From an uncultured Clostridia bacterium (GTDB taxonomy: Bacteria > Bacillota > Clostridia > TANB77 > CAG-508): a DNA stretch of 64,000 nucleotides. Positions within the stretch are counted from its first letter, which is position 1. Every line of letters begins with the position of its first letter. This document shows positions 9,394-17,649 of the stretch, piece by piece. A program made the position numbers and the translations under genes. Under the pieces are notes generated by a model that saw only the letters and a list, made by a program, of their open reading frames with translations, made no database searches and was not told where the DNA came from. The DNA is taken from NCBI GenBank assembly GCA_934120135.1, contig CAKOTK010000003.1:132341-196340 (forward strand). Reading direction: 5' to 3'.

Positions 9394-10752
9394 CTATTTT
9401 GTAAATAATAATGGTTTTGTAAGAATAACGTTATATAGCATTATTAAAACAATTCCCCAAAACATTGTCATTCCAAAGCTATAAATTGGAATCCAACTTA
9501 TAAAGCTAAAGATTATTGTTGTAACTGCTATTGGAATTAATATAAATAAGAATTTAACAAATCCTTGTTTGTAAGTAAATTCTTGCTCTTCTTTTTTCAT
9601 TCCATTTAATAGGTATACTATAAACGCATAATTTAGAGCTATAGATATTAAAATTCCAACCATTCCCTCGATTGATACAACTACATTTGTTAATCTAATT
9701 ATAATTAATAATGAAGCTATATATCCTATAAAGGTAAGTGCTCCTAATATTCCCTTTGCTTTATATTTAAAGATTATAAATAATACTGCGATTACTATTA
9801 AACTTAATACAATTATTGCTGGTATAAAGAAATTTTCAGTATTAACATCTGGTAATATATAGCGGTTATCGTCAACAGTATATGCTAATGGTAAGTTTCC
9901 TGTATTCAATAATGTTGCTAAGTTATTAGCCTCTTGTACATAATTTCTTAAATCCTCACCTTTAGAACTTGCTGTTCCAAATGACAATTGTATCATACCA
10001 TTAGAGATTTCTTCTGAAAAATATGTGCTAAGTACTGTTGTGTCGTCTATTTTAATACTAATTTTTTTAGTTGTTTCATTTCCATCTGTATCAGTAGTTT
10101 TAATATATGTATTTGAAATATCTTTTAATTTTTGTGTTCCTTCTTTGTTAAATTGAATTGTTAAGTATACTGATATTCCACTATCTGTGCTGTTATATGC
10201 TACTTGTGCTTTTTTTATGTCGCTATTATTCATTAGAACGTTATCTTGTTCATCAACAATATTAAAAGTTCCTTTAATAGCCATATATTGTAATGCCATA
10301 TCAGTATTGCTGTTTTCAGGTATTTTTACTATTATATCTCCATTTTGTTCATTTTGTTTTATTTCATAATAGTCAATAGCTCTTTTTACATTCAAATTTA
10401 CATCTACTGCTTTTAAACTATTTAATCTTTCTTCTATTATTTCTTTTGCTTTTTTATAGTTTTCTTCTGATAATGCTTCTGTTGGATTTACAGGTACTTC
10501 TTGTTTAGTAGTTCCTTCTCCTTCTTTCTCTACCACATTACCATCCTTATCATAAATAACAGTATTGGTAGCTGTACTTACTACTAGTCCAATATTTCTT
10601 GTTCCTGATAAGTTAGCTCCTAATTTAAATTCTGGTAAAATATTTTCTACAAATTTAGTCTTTTGTATAAAAATTCCTCCAAATGAGATTAGTACTAATA
10701 AAATTATTATTAAAATTATTAGTGTTCTTTTTAGTCCTTTCATTTTTTTCAT
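9394..10752 (-). CDS. secD: Divergent SecD-like protein
   Basis: A 452-residue protein with an N-terminal helix, LGANLSGTRNIGLVV in place of the usual LGLDLxGGxxL motif, and a large extracytoplasmic P1-like region (about 100-290). A block ATLLNTGNLPLAYTVDD matches the SecD 'LrsGaLPxpl' segment. Five or six C-terminal membrane helices follow. The usual GMAVDANVLIFER-type motif, which contains the Asp needed for proton-driven pulling in SecDF, appears as ISIALNYAFIVYLLN. Function in export is thus plausible but altered. ATG 10743 is an alternative start with better spacing to AAAGGA. Confidence 0.65.
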   Translation of the reverse strand: MKKMKGLKRTLIILIIILLVLISFGGIFIQKTKFVENILPEFKLGANLSGTRNIGLVVSTATNTVIYDKDGNVVEKEGEGTTKQEVPVNPTEALSEENYKKAKEIIEERLNSLKAVDVNLNVKRAIDYYEIKQNEQNGDIIVKIPENSNTDMALQYMAIKGTFNIVDEQDNVLMNNSDIKKAQVAYNSTDSGISVYLTIQFNKEGTQKLKDISNTYIKTTDTDGNETTKKISIKIDDTTVLSTYFSEEISNGMIQLSFGTASSKGEDLRNYVQEANNLATLLNTGNLPLAYTVDDNRYILPDVNTENFFIPAIIVLSLIVIAVLFIIFKYKAKGILGALTFIGYIASLLIIIRLTNVVVSIEGMVGILISIALNYAFIVYLLNGMKKEEQEFTYKQGFVKFLFILIPIAVTTIIFSFISWIPIYSFGMTMFWGIVLIMLYNVILTKPLLFTK

Positions 10753-10824
10753 TTCCTTTCTTTATTTATTTGTTGTTTTTAATATGCTTTGATGAATCAA
10801 GATGTTAATTATTTTTTTGTAATT

Positions 10825-10941
10825 TTAAAAATAATTAGTATATTGCGAGGAAAGGTGCATTAAAAAGTCAAGGGCGCATACGTTTGTATGTAACCGCGTT
10901 TTTAATGTACTTTTACGAAACAAGATGCTGATTATTTTTAA
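10825..10941. repeat. 117-bp palindromic intergenic element, copy A
   Basis: Its ends are imperfect inverted repeats of about 42 bp, and an inner hairpin pairs CATAC with GTATG. A copy of the same length, clearly related, lies at 44426-44542. Both sit 3-4 bases after the stop codon of a minus-strand gene and before another gene of the same strand. This looks like a small non-autonomous mobile or structured RNA element. Confidence 0.75.
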
Positions 10942-10944
10942 AAT

Positions 10945-11604
10945 TTAGAGTAATTTTGTGTCATTAATAACCAACTCAAACCAAATTCCTAAATACTTAG
11001 CTGCATATTTGCTCATCATAGTTCTATCCATAAATATTTCAAAATAGTCTAGCACTGGAGATATTTTAGTATCAATTGTTAAGTCTAAAGTAACTTTTCT
11101 ATTTTCTTTATCTATTATAAATTTTGAATCAGTAACTGCATAATTAACTTTATCATGTTTATCAAATGTAGAAATATTTTTATTTACTACTCTACTACGA
11201 TGTGCATCAGACTTGTCCGCTAATATTAAAGCAGCTGATATATCACTTACCGCAGTTCCAGTTTGTTCATCATGATTTCCTATTGCCATCATTATTTCGG
11301 TTCTTTGCTCGACGCTCATTCCCATATCTTTTAATATTTGATATGCAAGTATTGCTCCTGTATGAGCATGATCTACTCTGTTAATACAGTTTCCTATATC
11401 ATGCATATAACCAGCTATTTTAGCAAGTTCTATTCTTTCTTCTGGATAGTCTAGTGTTTGTAGTAATTCTCCTGCACGCTGTGATACAATACTCATATGT
11501 CTTATTGAGTGTTCTGTGTATCCTAAGGCATTTAACTGTTTTTGTGAACTTAATATTAATTGAGTAAGTTCTTCATTTTTCTTTACATCTTCTAAAGTAA
11601 TCAA
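10945..11604 (-). CDS. HD domain phosphohydrolase
   Basis: A 219-residue HD-superfamily protein: His36 in 'EHSIRHMS', the metal doublet in GYMHDIGNCI, a further His in HAHTGAILAYQ, the GNHDEQTG turn, and Asp in LILADKSDAHRSRV. Proteins of this kind occur beside secD in Clostridia; the substrate is unknown, nucleotides being likely. The start is TTG at 11604, 7 bases after GGAGG. A terminator upstream (11663-11700) shows it has its own promoter rather than belonging to the queA transcript. Confidence 0.8.
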   Translation of the reverse strand: MITLEDVKKNEELTQLILSSQKQLNALGYTEHSIRHMSIVSQRAGELLQTLDYPEERIELAKIAGYMHDIGNCINRVDHAHTGAILAYQILKDMGMSVEQRTEIMMAIGNHDEQTGTAVSDISAALILADKSDAHRSRVVNKNISTFDKHDKVNYAVTDSKFIIDKENRKVTLDLTIDTKISPVLDYFEIFMDRTMMSKYAAKYLGIWFELVINDTKLL

Positions 11605-11654
11605 TTAGTTTCCTCCTACTGCATAATTTACCTTTAAATTTTATATTAAAAAAC

Positions 11655-11700
11655 AAAAAATAGCAACCATTTTTTAGAATTTCTTCTTAAAAAATGTTGC
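11655..11700 (-). terminator. Terminator after the TIGR04086 gene
   Basis: A 13-bp stem with one bulged base (11663-11676 with 11688-11700), followed by a T-rich stretch on the minus strand. It separates the TIGR04086 gene from the HD gene. Confidence 0.75.
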
Positions 11701-11723
11701 CATTTTTCGACTTTATTTACGTT

Positions 11724-12131
11724 TTACTTTCTATTTGTATTAACTCCTATTATCCCACCTATCATTCCTGTAACAATTCCAACTACCAGCATTATAAAGG
11801 AATTAAATGTTAAAGAAAAACCTGCTAAAAACAAACTTGATATTAAGTATAAGATTATAATATATATAAGTCCAACCATTCCACCATTTAAAATTCCGTT
11901 TTTTCTTATTTTTCTTGTACTGATCATACTACCTATTAAAATACTAATTCCTGTAATTACTAGAATAACTGGTAACATTGTATTTTCTGACAAATTAGTA
12001 TAGCATAATAACACTGCAAAAATTAACAGTAAGATAGCTGACGCTATAACAGCAAACAAACTGCCTTTTATAATTCTAATTGAATTCTTTTTAAATTCAC
12101 TTTCATCAGTAATAATACTATCTTTTTCCAT
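11724..12131 (-). CDS. TIGR04086 family membrane protein
   Basis: A 135-residue protein with four predicted membrane helices (about 22-46, 55-72, 82-105, 110-130), Gly-rich turns and the family ending 'GIVTGMIGGIIGVN'. The TIGR04086/DUF3792 (YrzE-like) family is restricted to Firmicutes and typically lies in the tgt-yajC-secDF region, near the SCIFF ribosomal peptide pair in many Clostridia. That agrees with its place here, but no yajC or SCIFF gene is present. Function unknown. Confidence 0.75.
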   Translation of the reverse strand: MEKDSIITDESEFKKNSIRIIKGSLFAVIASAILLLIFAVLLCYTNLSENTMLPVILVITGISILIGSMISTRKIRKNGILNGGMVGLIYIIILYLISSLFLAGFSLTFNSFIMLVVGIVTGMIGGIIGVNTNRK

Positions 12132-12195
12132 ATTTAAATTCCTTTCTTTTACTAAATTTTATGTTTGTTTTGCTGTTTTAGAACATAACTTTCAA

Positions 12196-12231
12196 AAAAA
12201 TAGAAGCTAGAATTTTAAAATTCTAACTTCT
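12196..12231 (-). terminator. Terminator after the WG-repeat gene
   Basis: Imperfect hairpin (12202-12215 with 12216-12231 arms) followed by seven T on the minus strand. Confidence 0.75.
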
Positions 12232-12238
12232 GCTTTTC

Positions 12239-13807
12239 TTATTGTTGTGTATTATTAGTTGTTGTGTTGCTATTTGTGTTTGTAGTACTACTAACCGCGT
12301 TTTCACTTGTTTGTGTGGTGTTTTCTACTGTATTTGTGCTTGTTTGTGTAGTATTTCCTGCTGTTTCATTATTTTGTGTTTGTGTATTTGTATTTGTTGT
12401 TTCATTGTTTGTATTTTCTGTGTTTGTATCAGTATCTTCAGTACTTGTCTCTGGATTCTTTTCTGGTCTTACCCATTTCTTTATGTAATCAATTATATTC
12501 ATTAATTGATTATTATATAGCATATAATAAATTTCTTCTCCTTCAGAAGTTATTGAATATATTGATTGTAAAGCTATTGGTAATAGAGATTTACCATCAC
12601 TATCTATTAATCCATATACATTATTTCTACATACAACAATTCCTTCATACTGTGGTATTAGTAAAACGCTATTTGAATTCTTGTCGTTATTATTACCTCC
12701 TATACTACATCCTAAATCTTGATATGTAGTTCCATTTTCTACTATATTTTTTCCTGTTTTATCAAATATTTCCCATGTTCCATTCTTTTTAGCTGGAATA
12801 CATTTGTTATATAACAAGTATTGATTTTTTATCTTATTGTTTATATATTGGTTTGAATTTACTCCTATTTGATCATATTCTAGATAAAGTACAATACTTC
12901 CATTTGAGTTAATAACACCTTGCTTTTTATTCTTAGTTGCTAGGTATAAACCACTATCTTTGTCAATTTGCTTAATCGCATCATATTCTGGGGCAATTTT
13001 TATTTTTGCATCATATGACATAATTCCTACTTTCTTTTCCATTGTAGTTACTATAAATTCTTTGGCACTTTCAACGAACTTAATATTAGCATACTTCGTT
13101 CCTAATACTTCTTGTCCATCTAATGTTTGTACTCCATAACTTCCATTTTCATTTTTTACGATAAGCATATTATATAATAATGCTTTTTGATTGCTAAAGC
13201 TTGCATCTTTGTCTGCAATACCTGCATTTTGGAATTTGGTAGTATACCAACTAACCAAATATGGCAATGTATAAATATTAATTTGATTTTGCTCTTGATT
13301 ATAGGCCATAGAAATATTAAAAGCAATTTGTGCTCCCTCAATAGTAGTATATAGTTGATTATCAAACATTTTTATTGGTTCATTTATTTCATAATATTCA
13401 TAATCATTATTTCCATCTAGTATTATTTTATAAATTTTATTAGATCCTAAACTAAATGATGCTATTTCATTTTTTGATTCCACATAGCATTTAGTTATAT
13501 CTTCTGCATATTCTTTATATTCTCCATTTCCAGAACTATAACCCACATATTCAGCAAAAGCTCTAATTGGAATATATAAATTATTATTCTGATCAAACAC
13601 AAAAATATTTTTCATTTTAGAATTTGATTTTGCATCTACATAAACCTTTAGTTGTGTAGATTGAATATAATATATTAAAGCTATTAATCCAATTATCAAC
13701 AATAATAAAAGTACCAAAATAATTCCTATAACCTTCATCATTTTTTTTGCTTTTACTTGTTCTTCTGTCGGCCTATTATAGCCTGCACTACCAATAAAAT
13801 CATTCAT
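12239..13807 (-). CDS. Membrane-anchored WG-repeat protein
   Basis: A 522-residue protein: a short cytoplasmic start, one membrane helix (about 23-49), then an extracellular part. Residues 52-170 resemble the copper-amine-oxidase N-like 'stalk' domain (VDAKSNSKMKNIFVF...IPIRAFAEYVGY). Residues about 200-430 hold WG/KWG-type beta repeats (ENGSYGVQTLDGQEVL, KKVGIMSYDAKIKIAPEYD, KKQGVINSNGSI, NVYGLIDSDGKSLLP). The last 75 residues are a Thr/Asn/Glu tail of low complexity. It probably acts in the envelope; the ligand is unknown. It lies 27 bases downstream of tgt, in the slot where yajC is usually found. Confidence 0.75.
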   Translation of the reverse strand: MNDFIGSAGYNRPTEEQVKAKKMMKVIGIILVLLLLLIIGLIALIYYIQSTQLKVYVDAKSNSKMKNIFVFDQNNNLYIPIRAFAEYVGYSSGNGEYKEYAEDITKCYVESKNEIASFSLGSNKIYKIILDGNNDYEYYEINEPIKMFDNQLYTTIEGAQIAFNISMAYNQEQNQINIYTLPYLVSWYTTKFQNAGIADKDASFSNQKALLYNMLIVKNENGSYGVQTLDGQEVLGTKYANIKFVESAKEFIVTTMEKKVGIMSYDAKIKIAPEYDAIKQIDKDSGLYLATKNKKQGVINSNGSIVLYLEYDQIGVNSNQYINNKIKNQYLLYNKCIPAKKNGTWEIFDKTGKNIVENGTTYQDLGCSIGGNNNDKNSNSVLLIPQYEGIVVCRNNVYGLIDSDGKSLLPIALQSIYSITSEGEEIYYMLYNNQLMNIIDYIKKWVRPEKNPETSTEDTDTNTENTNNETTNTNTQTQNNETAGNTTQTSTNTVENTTQTSENAVSSTTNTNSNTTTNNTQQ

Positions 13808-13834
13808 AAATAAAAATCCTCCATCTCTTTTGTA

Positions 13835-14963
13835 TTATTTTTCATAGCCGTATTTTTTATAAAATTCTTCTTTAAATTTCAACAAGTTATCATTCTCTAT
13901 CTCTATTCTAACTCTTTCCATGAGTTTAGTCAAGAACCTTAAGTTATGAATTGATAATAATCTTACTCCTAATATTTCATTTGCTTTTACTAAATGCCTA
14001 ATGTAGGCTCTAGTGTAGTTTTTACAAGTATAGCAGTCACATTCTGGGTCTAATGGTGTAAAATCTCTTTCATATGTAGCATTTCTTACTACTACTTTTC
14101 CATTCCATGTCATTGCAGTTCCATTTCTTGCAATTCTTGTAGGAAGTACGCAATCGCACATATCTATTCCTGCTAGTGCTGCTTCTATTAAATAATCTGG
14201 TGAACCAACTCCCATTAAATATCTTGGCTTATTTTCTGGCATTAGTGGAGCTGTATAATACAACATCTTCAAGTATTCTTCTTTTGGTTCACCTACACTA
14301 ATTCCTCCTATTGCATAGCCAGGAAAATCTAGTTCAATTAAATCTTTCGCAGACTGCTCTCTCAAATCCTCATAAAATCCACCTTGAATTATTCCAAATA
14401 AAGCTTGTTCTTCAACATTTTTATGTGCTTCTTTGCAACGTTTTGCCCATCTTGTAGTTCTTTCCATAGATTGTTTTGTGTACTCATATGTAGATGGATA
14501 TGGACAACATTCGTCAAATGACATTATAATGTCTGCTCCTAACGCTTCTTCTATTTCCATTACTTTTTCAGGTGTAAACATATGCTTACTTCCATCTAAA
14601 TGAGACCTAAATTCAACTCCTTCTTCTGTTATCGTTCTTAGGTCGCTTAAACTAAATACTTGAAATCCACCACAATCTGTTAGAATAGGTTTGTCCCATC
14701 TCATAAAATTATGAAGTCCACCTGCTTCTTTTACTAGTTCGTGTCCGTGGTCTTAAGTATAAGTGGTAAGTATTTGATAATATTATTTGAGCACCAACTT
14801 CTTCTTTTAGTTCTTCTGGTGTTAATGATTTTACTGTTGCTTGTGTTCCTACTGGCATAAACACTGGTGTTTGTATGTCGCCATGAGGAGTGTGTACTAC
14901 TCCTCTTCTTGCGCCTGAATTTTTATCTATATGTAGTAATTCGTATGTTACTGCTGGTTTCAT
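13835..14963 (-). CDS. tgt: Queuine tRNA-guanine transglycosylase, +1 frameshift
   Basis: The enzyme that exchanges guanine 34 for the queuine precursor in GUN-anticodon tRNAs. The gene is in two frames: 14963-14748 encodes the N-terminus up to LYLRP, and the remainder from 14746 to 13835 continues with GHELVKEAGG, TDCGGFQVFS, FDECCPYP, the GGISVGEP loop and a zinc site (CDCYTCKNYTRAYIRHL). Dropping one base (14747) gives a normal 375-residue protein. The break is at CCA-C-GGA within the conserved RPG motif. The zero frame would read the otherwise unused codon CGG and stop 12 codons later. Everything else in the protein is intact, which argues against old decay. It lies downstream of queA, separated by a palindromic element. 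Confidence 0.9.
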
Positions 14964-14991
14964 TTCACTTCTCCTATATTAATTTTTTTAA

Positions 14992-15156
14992 AAATATATA
15001 ATATTAAAAGAAAGCGCAGTCCGCGTAAGGTGGAGCGAAGCGTAACGGTTGGAGAGTTCCGTCCGATAGTGTCCAAAAACAAATTTATTTGTTTTTGTGA
15101 CATCCAAGGGAAGGAAGCTCGACACCAAGGACAAGCGATTTTAATATTATATATTT
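14992..15156. mobile_element. 165-bp MITE-like element with 18-bp terminal inverted repeats
   Basis: Perfect 18-bp inverted repeats (14992-15009 and 15139-15156) enclose a core much richer in GC than the surroundings, with an inner perfect 10-bp AT hairpin (15076-15097). It interrupts the queA-tgt operon. No transposase is encoded and no clear target duplication is visible. It could be a miniature transposable element or a structured RNA. Confidence 0.65.
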
Positions 15157-15167
15157 TGTATAACAAT

Positions 15168-16193
15168 TTAATGTATAAACATTGCATCACCAAATGAGAA
15201 AAATTTATACTGTTCTTTCACAGCTTCCTCATAAGCCTTCATTATAAAATCTTTTCCAGCTAATGCTGAAACTAACATTATTAAAGTTGATTCCGGCAAA
15301 TGAAAATTAGTAATTAACGCATCTAAGCATTTAAATTTATAGCCGGGATAAATAAATATATTAGTATCTCCTTCTACTTCTTTAACATATCCATTCTCGT
15401 CAGCTATACTTTCCAGCACTCTACAAGAAGTTGTTCCTACTGCAATTACTCTGTGTCCCTCTCTTTTGGCTTTGTTTATTTTTTCTGCATCTTCAGATTT
15501 TATATAAAAGTGTTCTGAGTGCATATCATGTTCTTCTATATTTTCTACTTTTACAGGTCTAAAAGTTCCAATTCCTACATGAAGTGTAACATTTGCAACT
15601 TCTACTCCCTTTTCTTTTAGCTTTTCAAATAGTTCATCAGTAAAGTGTAGTCCTGCTGTTGGGGCTGCTGCAGAGCCTTCATATTTTGCGTATACTGTTT
15701 GGTATCTATCTTTTTCTTTTAGCTTTTCATGTATATATGGAGGTAGTGGCATTAATCCTATTTCATTTAGAATTTCATTAAATATTCCGTTATATTCAAA
15801 TTTTACTTTTCTATTTCCATCCTCAAGTTTTTCTAAGATTTCTGCTTTTAGCAATCCATTGCCAAATTCTACTCTTACTCCTGGCATTAGCTTTCTACCT
15901 GGTTTTACCATAACCTCCCAAATGTCTCCATCTACTCTTTTTAATAGTAGAAATTCAACATTTGCTCCAGTTTCCTCTTTTACTCCATACAAACGAGCAG
16001 GAATAACTTTTGTGTTATTCCTTACTAAACAGTCACCAGGTTGTAAGTAATCTATAATATCTTTAAATATTTTGTGTTCAATTGTTTTGTTTTCTCTGTC
16101 TAATACCATTAGTCTAGATTGATCTCTATTTTTTATTGGTACTTGTGCTATTAGTTCTTTTGGTAAATTATAATTAAAGTCTGAAACTTTCAT
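15168..16193 (-). CDS. queA: tRNA preQ1(34) S-adenosylmethionine ribosyltransferase-isomerase
   Basis: A full-length 341-residue QueA. It begins MKVSDFNYNLPKELIAQ and contains RDQSRLMVLDR, VRNNTKVIPARL, AAPTAGLHFT, the GIGTFRPV block and the closing TNFHLPESTLIMLVSAL. It transfers the ribosyl part of S-adenosylmethionine to preQ1 in tRNA, the step after tgt in queuosine synthesis. Start ATG follows GGAGA. It heads the operon with tgt, though a 165-bp palindromic element lies in between. Queuosine needs both genes, so the tgt frame break matters for the whole pathway. Confidence 0.95.
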   Translation of the reverse strand: MKVSDFNYNLPKELIAQVPIKNRDQSRLMVLDRENKTIEHKIFKDIIDYLQPGDCLVRNNTKVIPARLYGVKEETGANVEFLLLKRVDGDIWEVMVKPGRKLMPGVRVEFGNGLLKAEILEKLEDGNRKVKFEYNGIFNEILNEIGLMPLPPYIHEKLKEKDRYQTVYAKYEGSAAAPTAGLHFTDELFEKLKEKGVEVANVTLHVGIGTFRPVKVENIEEHDMHSEHFYIKSEDAEKINKAKREGHRVIAVGTTSCRVLESIADENGYVKEVEGDTNIFIYPGYKFKCLDALITNFHLPESTLIMLVSALAGKDFIMKAYEEAVKEQYKFFSFGDAMFIH

Positions 16194-16213
16194 TTTGCCT
16201 ATCTCCTCATATA

Positions 16214-17566
16214 TTATTCTGTTTCTATTTTATTGTTTTTATATTCAAATAATCTAGTTATTTTTGAGAATGCACTTTGAATTACTTCTATAATATTGCT
16301 AGGTTCTTTAAATGCTTCAACTTGTGTAGAATATTTAAAATTACTTTCATGACAAGGTTTACATTTTAGAATTTTTTCTGGTAATCCTACTTTAGTTCCA
16401 TTATAACTAATTTCTTTGTTTATATAATCTGTATACCATTGTTTTAATCCTTGTACTTTATCTTCTTTGTATCCATATTTTTCATAATCATGTAACTCCG
16501 GTATTTCATAGCCATATTCTTTTGCATTACGTTCCAAAGTGTGCAAAAACTCATGAATAAATACTTCTTCTGGGAATGTATTTATTCTATAATTAAACTC
16601 ATAAGCTAAGTTGTTTCTATCATCTGGCATACGAATATTTGAAAATCCTATATTATAATAATCCATTCCTCCTAAACCTATCCAGTCGTTTACTAAAGTA
16701 TTATTGCCTTTTTGTTTATCTGCCATCCTAAAAGCAACAAAAATGTGATCATACATGTTTTTATTGACATATGAATCTATATATTCGTATACATCTTCTG
16801 CTGAAACATAATAATAATTTTCAGCATCATAAGAAAGAGTTTTTATTGGTTCATTAATTACATGCGTTTCATATTCTATATTTATTTTGTCTTTACTAAC
16901 TTCTCTCATTGAATTTTTGAATCTTGCTAAATTGTTTTCTACGTTTCTAATTTCATCGTTAGTCATCTGTAATTTTACGTTTTCTGTTTTTCCACCAACA
17001 TTCACAGTTACATCTATATTTGGAAATATAAAACATGCCATCTTCCATTTATTAGATGTAGATGTAGTTCCTGCTTCAAGTTTAAAATCTGAAAACCACA
17101 CAGTACCTTTTGATAGTGTTTCACACCCACCTAGCCTAAAACCAATATCAATTTCGGTCTCATTTTTCGAGTTAAACATAAAACTTAGTTCTTGCCAACC
17201 ATTTGTGCCGGTTATTAGTTTTGACCTTTCCTGTGTATTATTAAGGCAAATGTGCGCTCCTCCTGAATTCGAATTGTTTTGGTTTTCTACATTTTCTGTT
17301 TTTACCATACATGTTACTTTATATGGTGTATTTGGTATTACAGATACTGTTTGAGAAAACATAACATCATTATAATCTTTGCTTTTCATTTTATAACTAT
17401 CATATTTTGCGTATTTAACTTTACTGTCTCTAGTAAATTCAGTTATATTACTTAATCTTATTCTTTTTTCAAAGTCATTAAAATTATATTTTTTGTATAC
17501 AATTACACATACAATAATTGCTATAATCATTATTATATAACTAATTATTTTTCTTACTTTTTTCAT
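16214..17566 (-). CDS. Secreted or anchored zinc metallopeptidase-like protein with carbohydrate-binding-like domain
   Basis: A 450-residue protein: one N-terminal membrane helix (about 5-25), then a jelly-roll-like region (about 45-165; VSVIPNTPYKVTCMV ... GWQELSFMFNS ... VWFSDFKLE) similar to carbohydrate-binding modules of the CBM4/9 type. The C-terminal half has the zincin motif HEFLHTLE (about residues 340-347), HExxHxxE-like. Residues near it include a Tyr- and Asp-rich loop. No lipobox is present, so it is likely a signal-anchored or cleaved exoprotein. I do not recognise the peptidase family. It sits 21 bases from queA on the same strand. Confidence 0.6.
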   Translation of the reverse strand: MKKVRKIISYIIMIIAIIVCVIVYKKYNFNDFEKRIRLSNITEFTRDSKVKYAKYDSYKMKSKDYNDVMFSQTVSVIPNTPYKVTCMVKTENVENQNNSNSGGAHICLNNTQERSKLITGTNGWQELSFMFNSKNETEIDIGFRLGGCETLSKGTVWFSDFKLEAGTTSTSNKWKMACFIFPNIDVTVNVGGKTENVKLQMTNDEIRNVENNLARFKNSMREVSKDKINIEYETHVINEPIKTLSYDAENYYYVSAEDVYEYIDSYVNKNMYDHIFVAFRMADKQKGNNTLVNDWIGLGGMDYYNIGFSNIRMPDDRNNLAYEFNYRINTFPEEVFIHEFLHTLERNAKEYGYEIPELHDYEKYGYKEDKVQGLKQWYTDYINKEISYNGTKVGLPEKILKCKPCHESNFKYSTQVEAFKEPSNIIEVIQSAFSKITRLFEYKNNKIETE

Positions 17567-17603
17567 AAGTATTTCCCCTTTTTACGAAGTAATTTACACA
17601 CAA

Positions 17604-17642
17604 CATTGAGACTGTTAGGATTTTATCCTGTTACAGTCTCAA
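17604..17642 (-). terminator. Stem-loop after ileS
   Basis: An 11-bp outer stem with an inner hairpin just past the ileS stop. The T run on the minus strand is poor, so it may stabilise the transcript or terminate weakly. Confidence 0.45.
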
Positions 17643-17649
17643 TATAATC

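Noticed and set aside
12242..12505. Cys/Val-rich plus-strand frames over the WG-repeat gene end
   Set aside because: They are the antisense of the Thr/Asn low-complexity tail.
14960..15193. A 77-codon frame between tgt and queA
   Set aside because: It lies almost entirely inside the 165-bp palindromic element and has no ribosome site; it is a by-product of repeat sequence.
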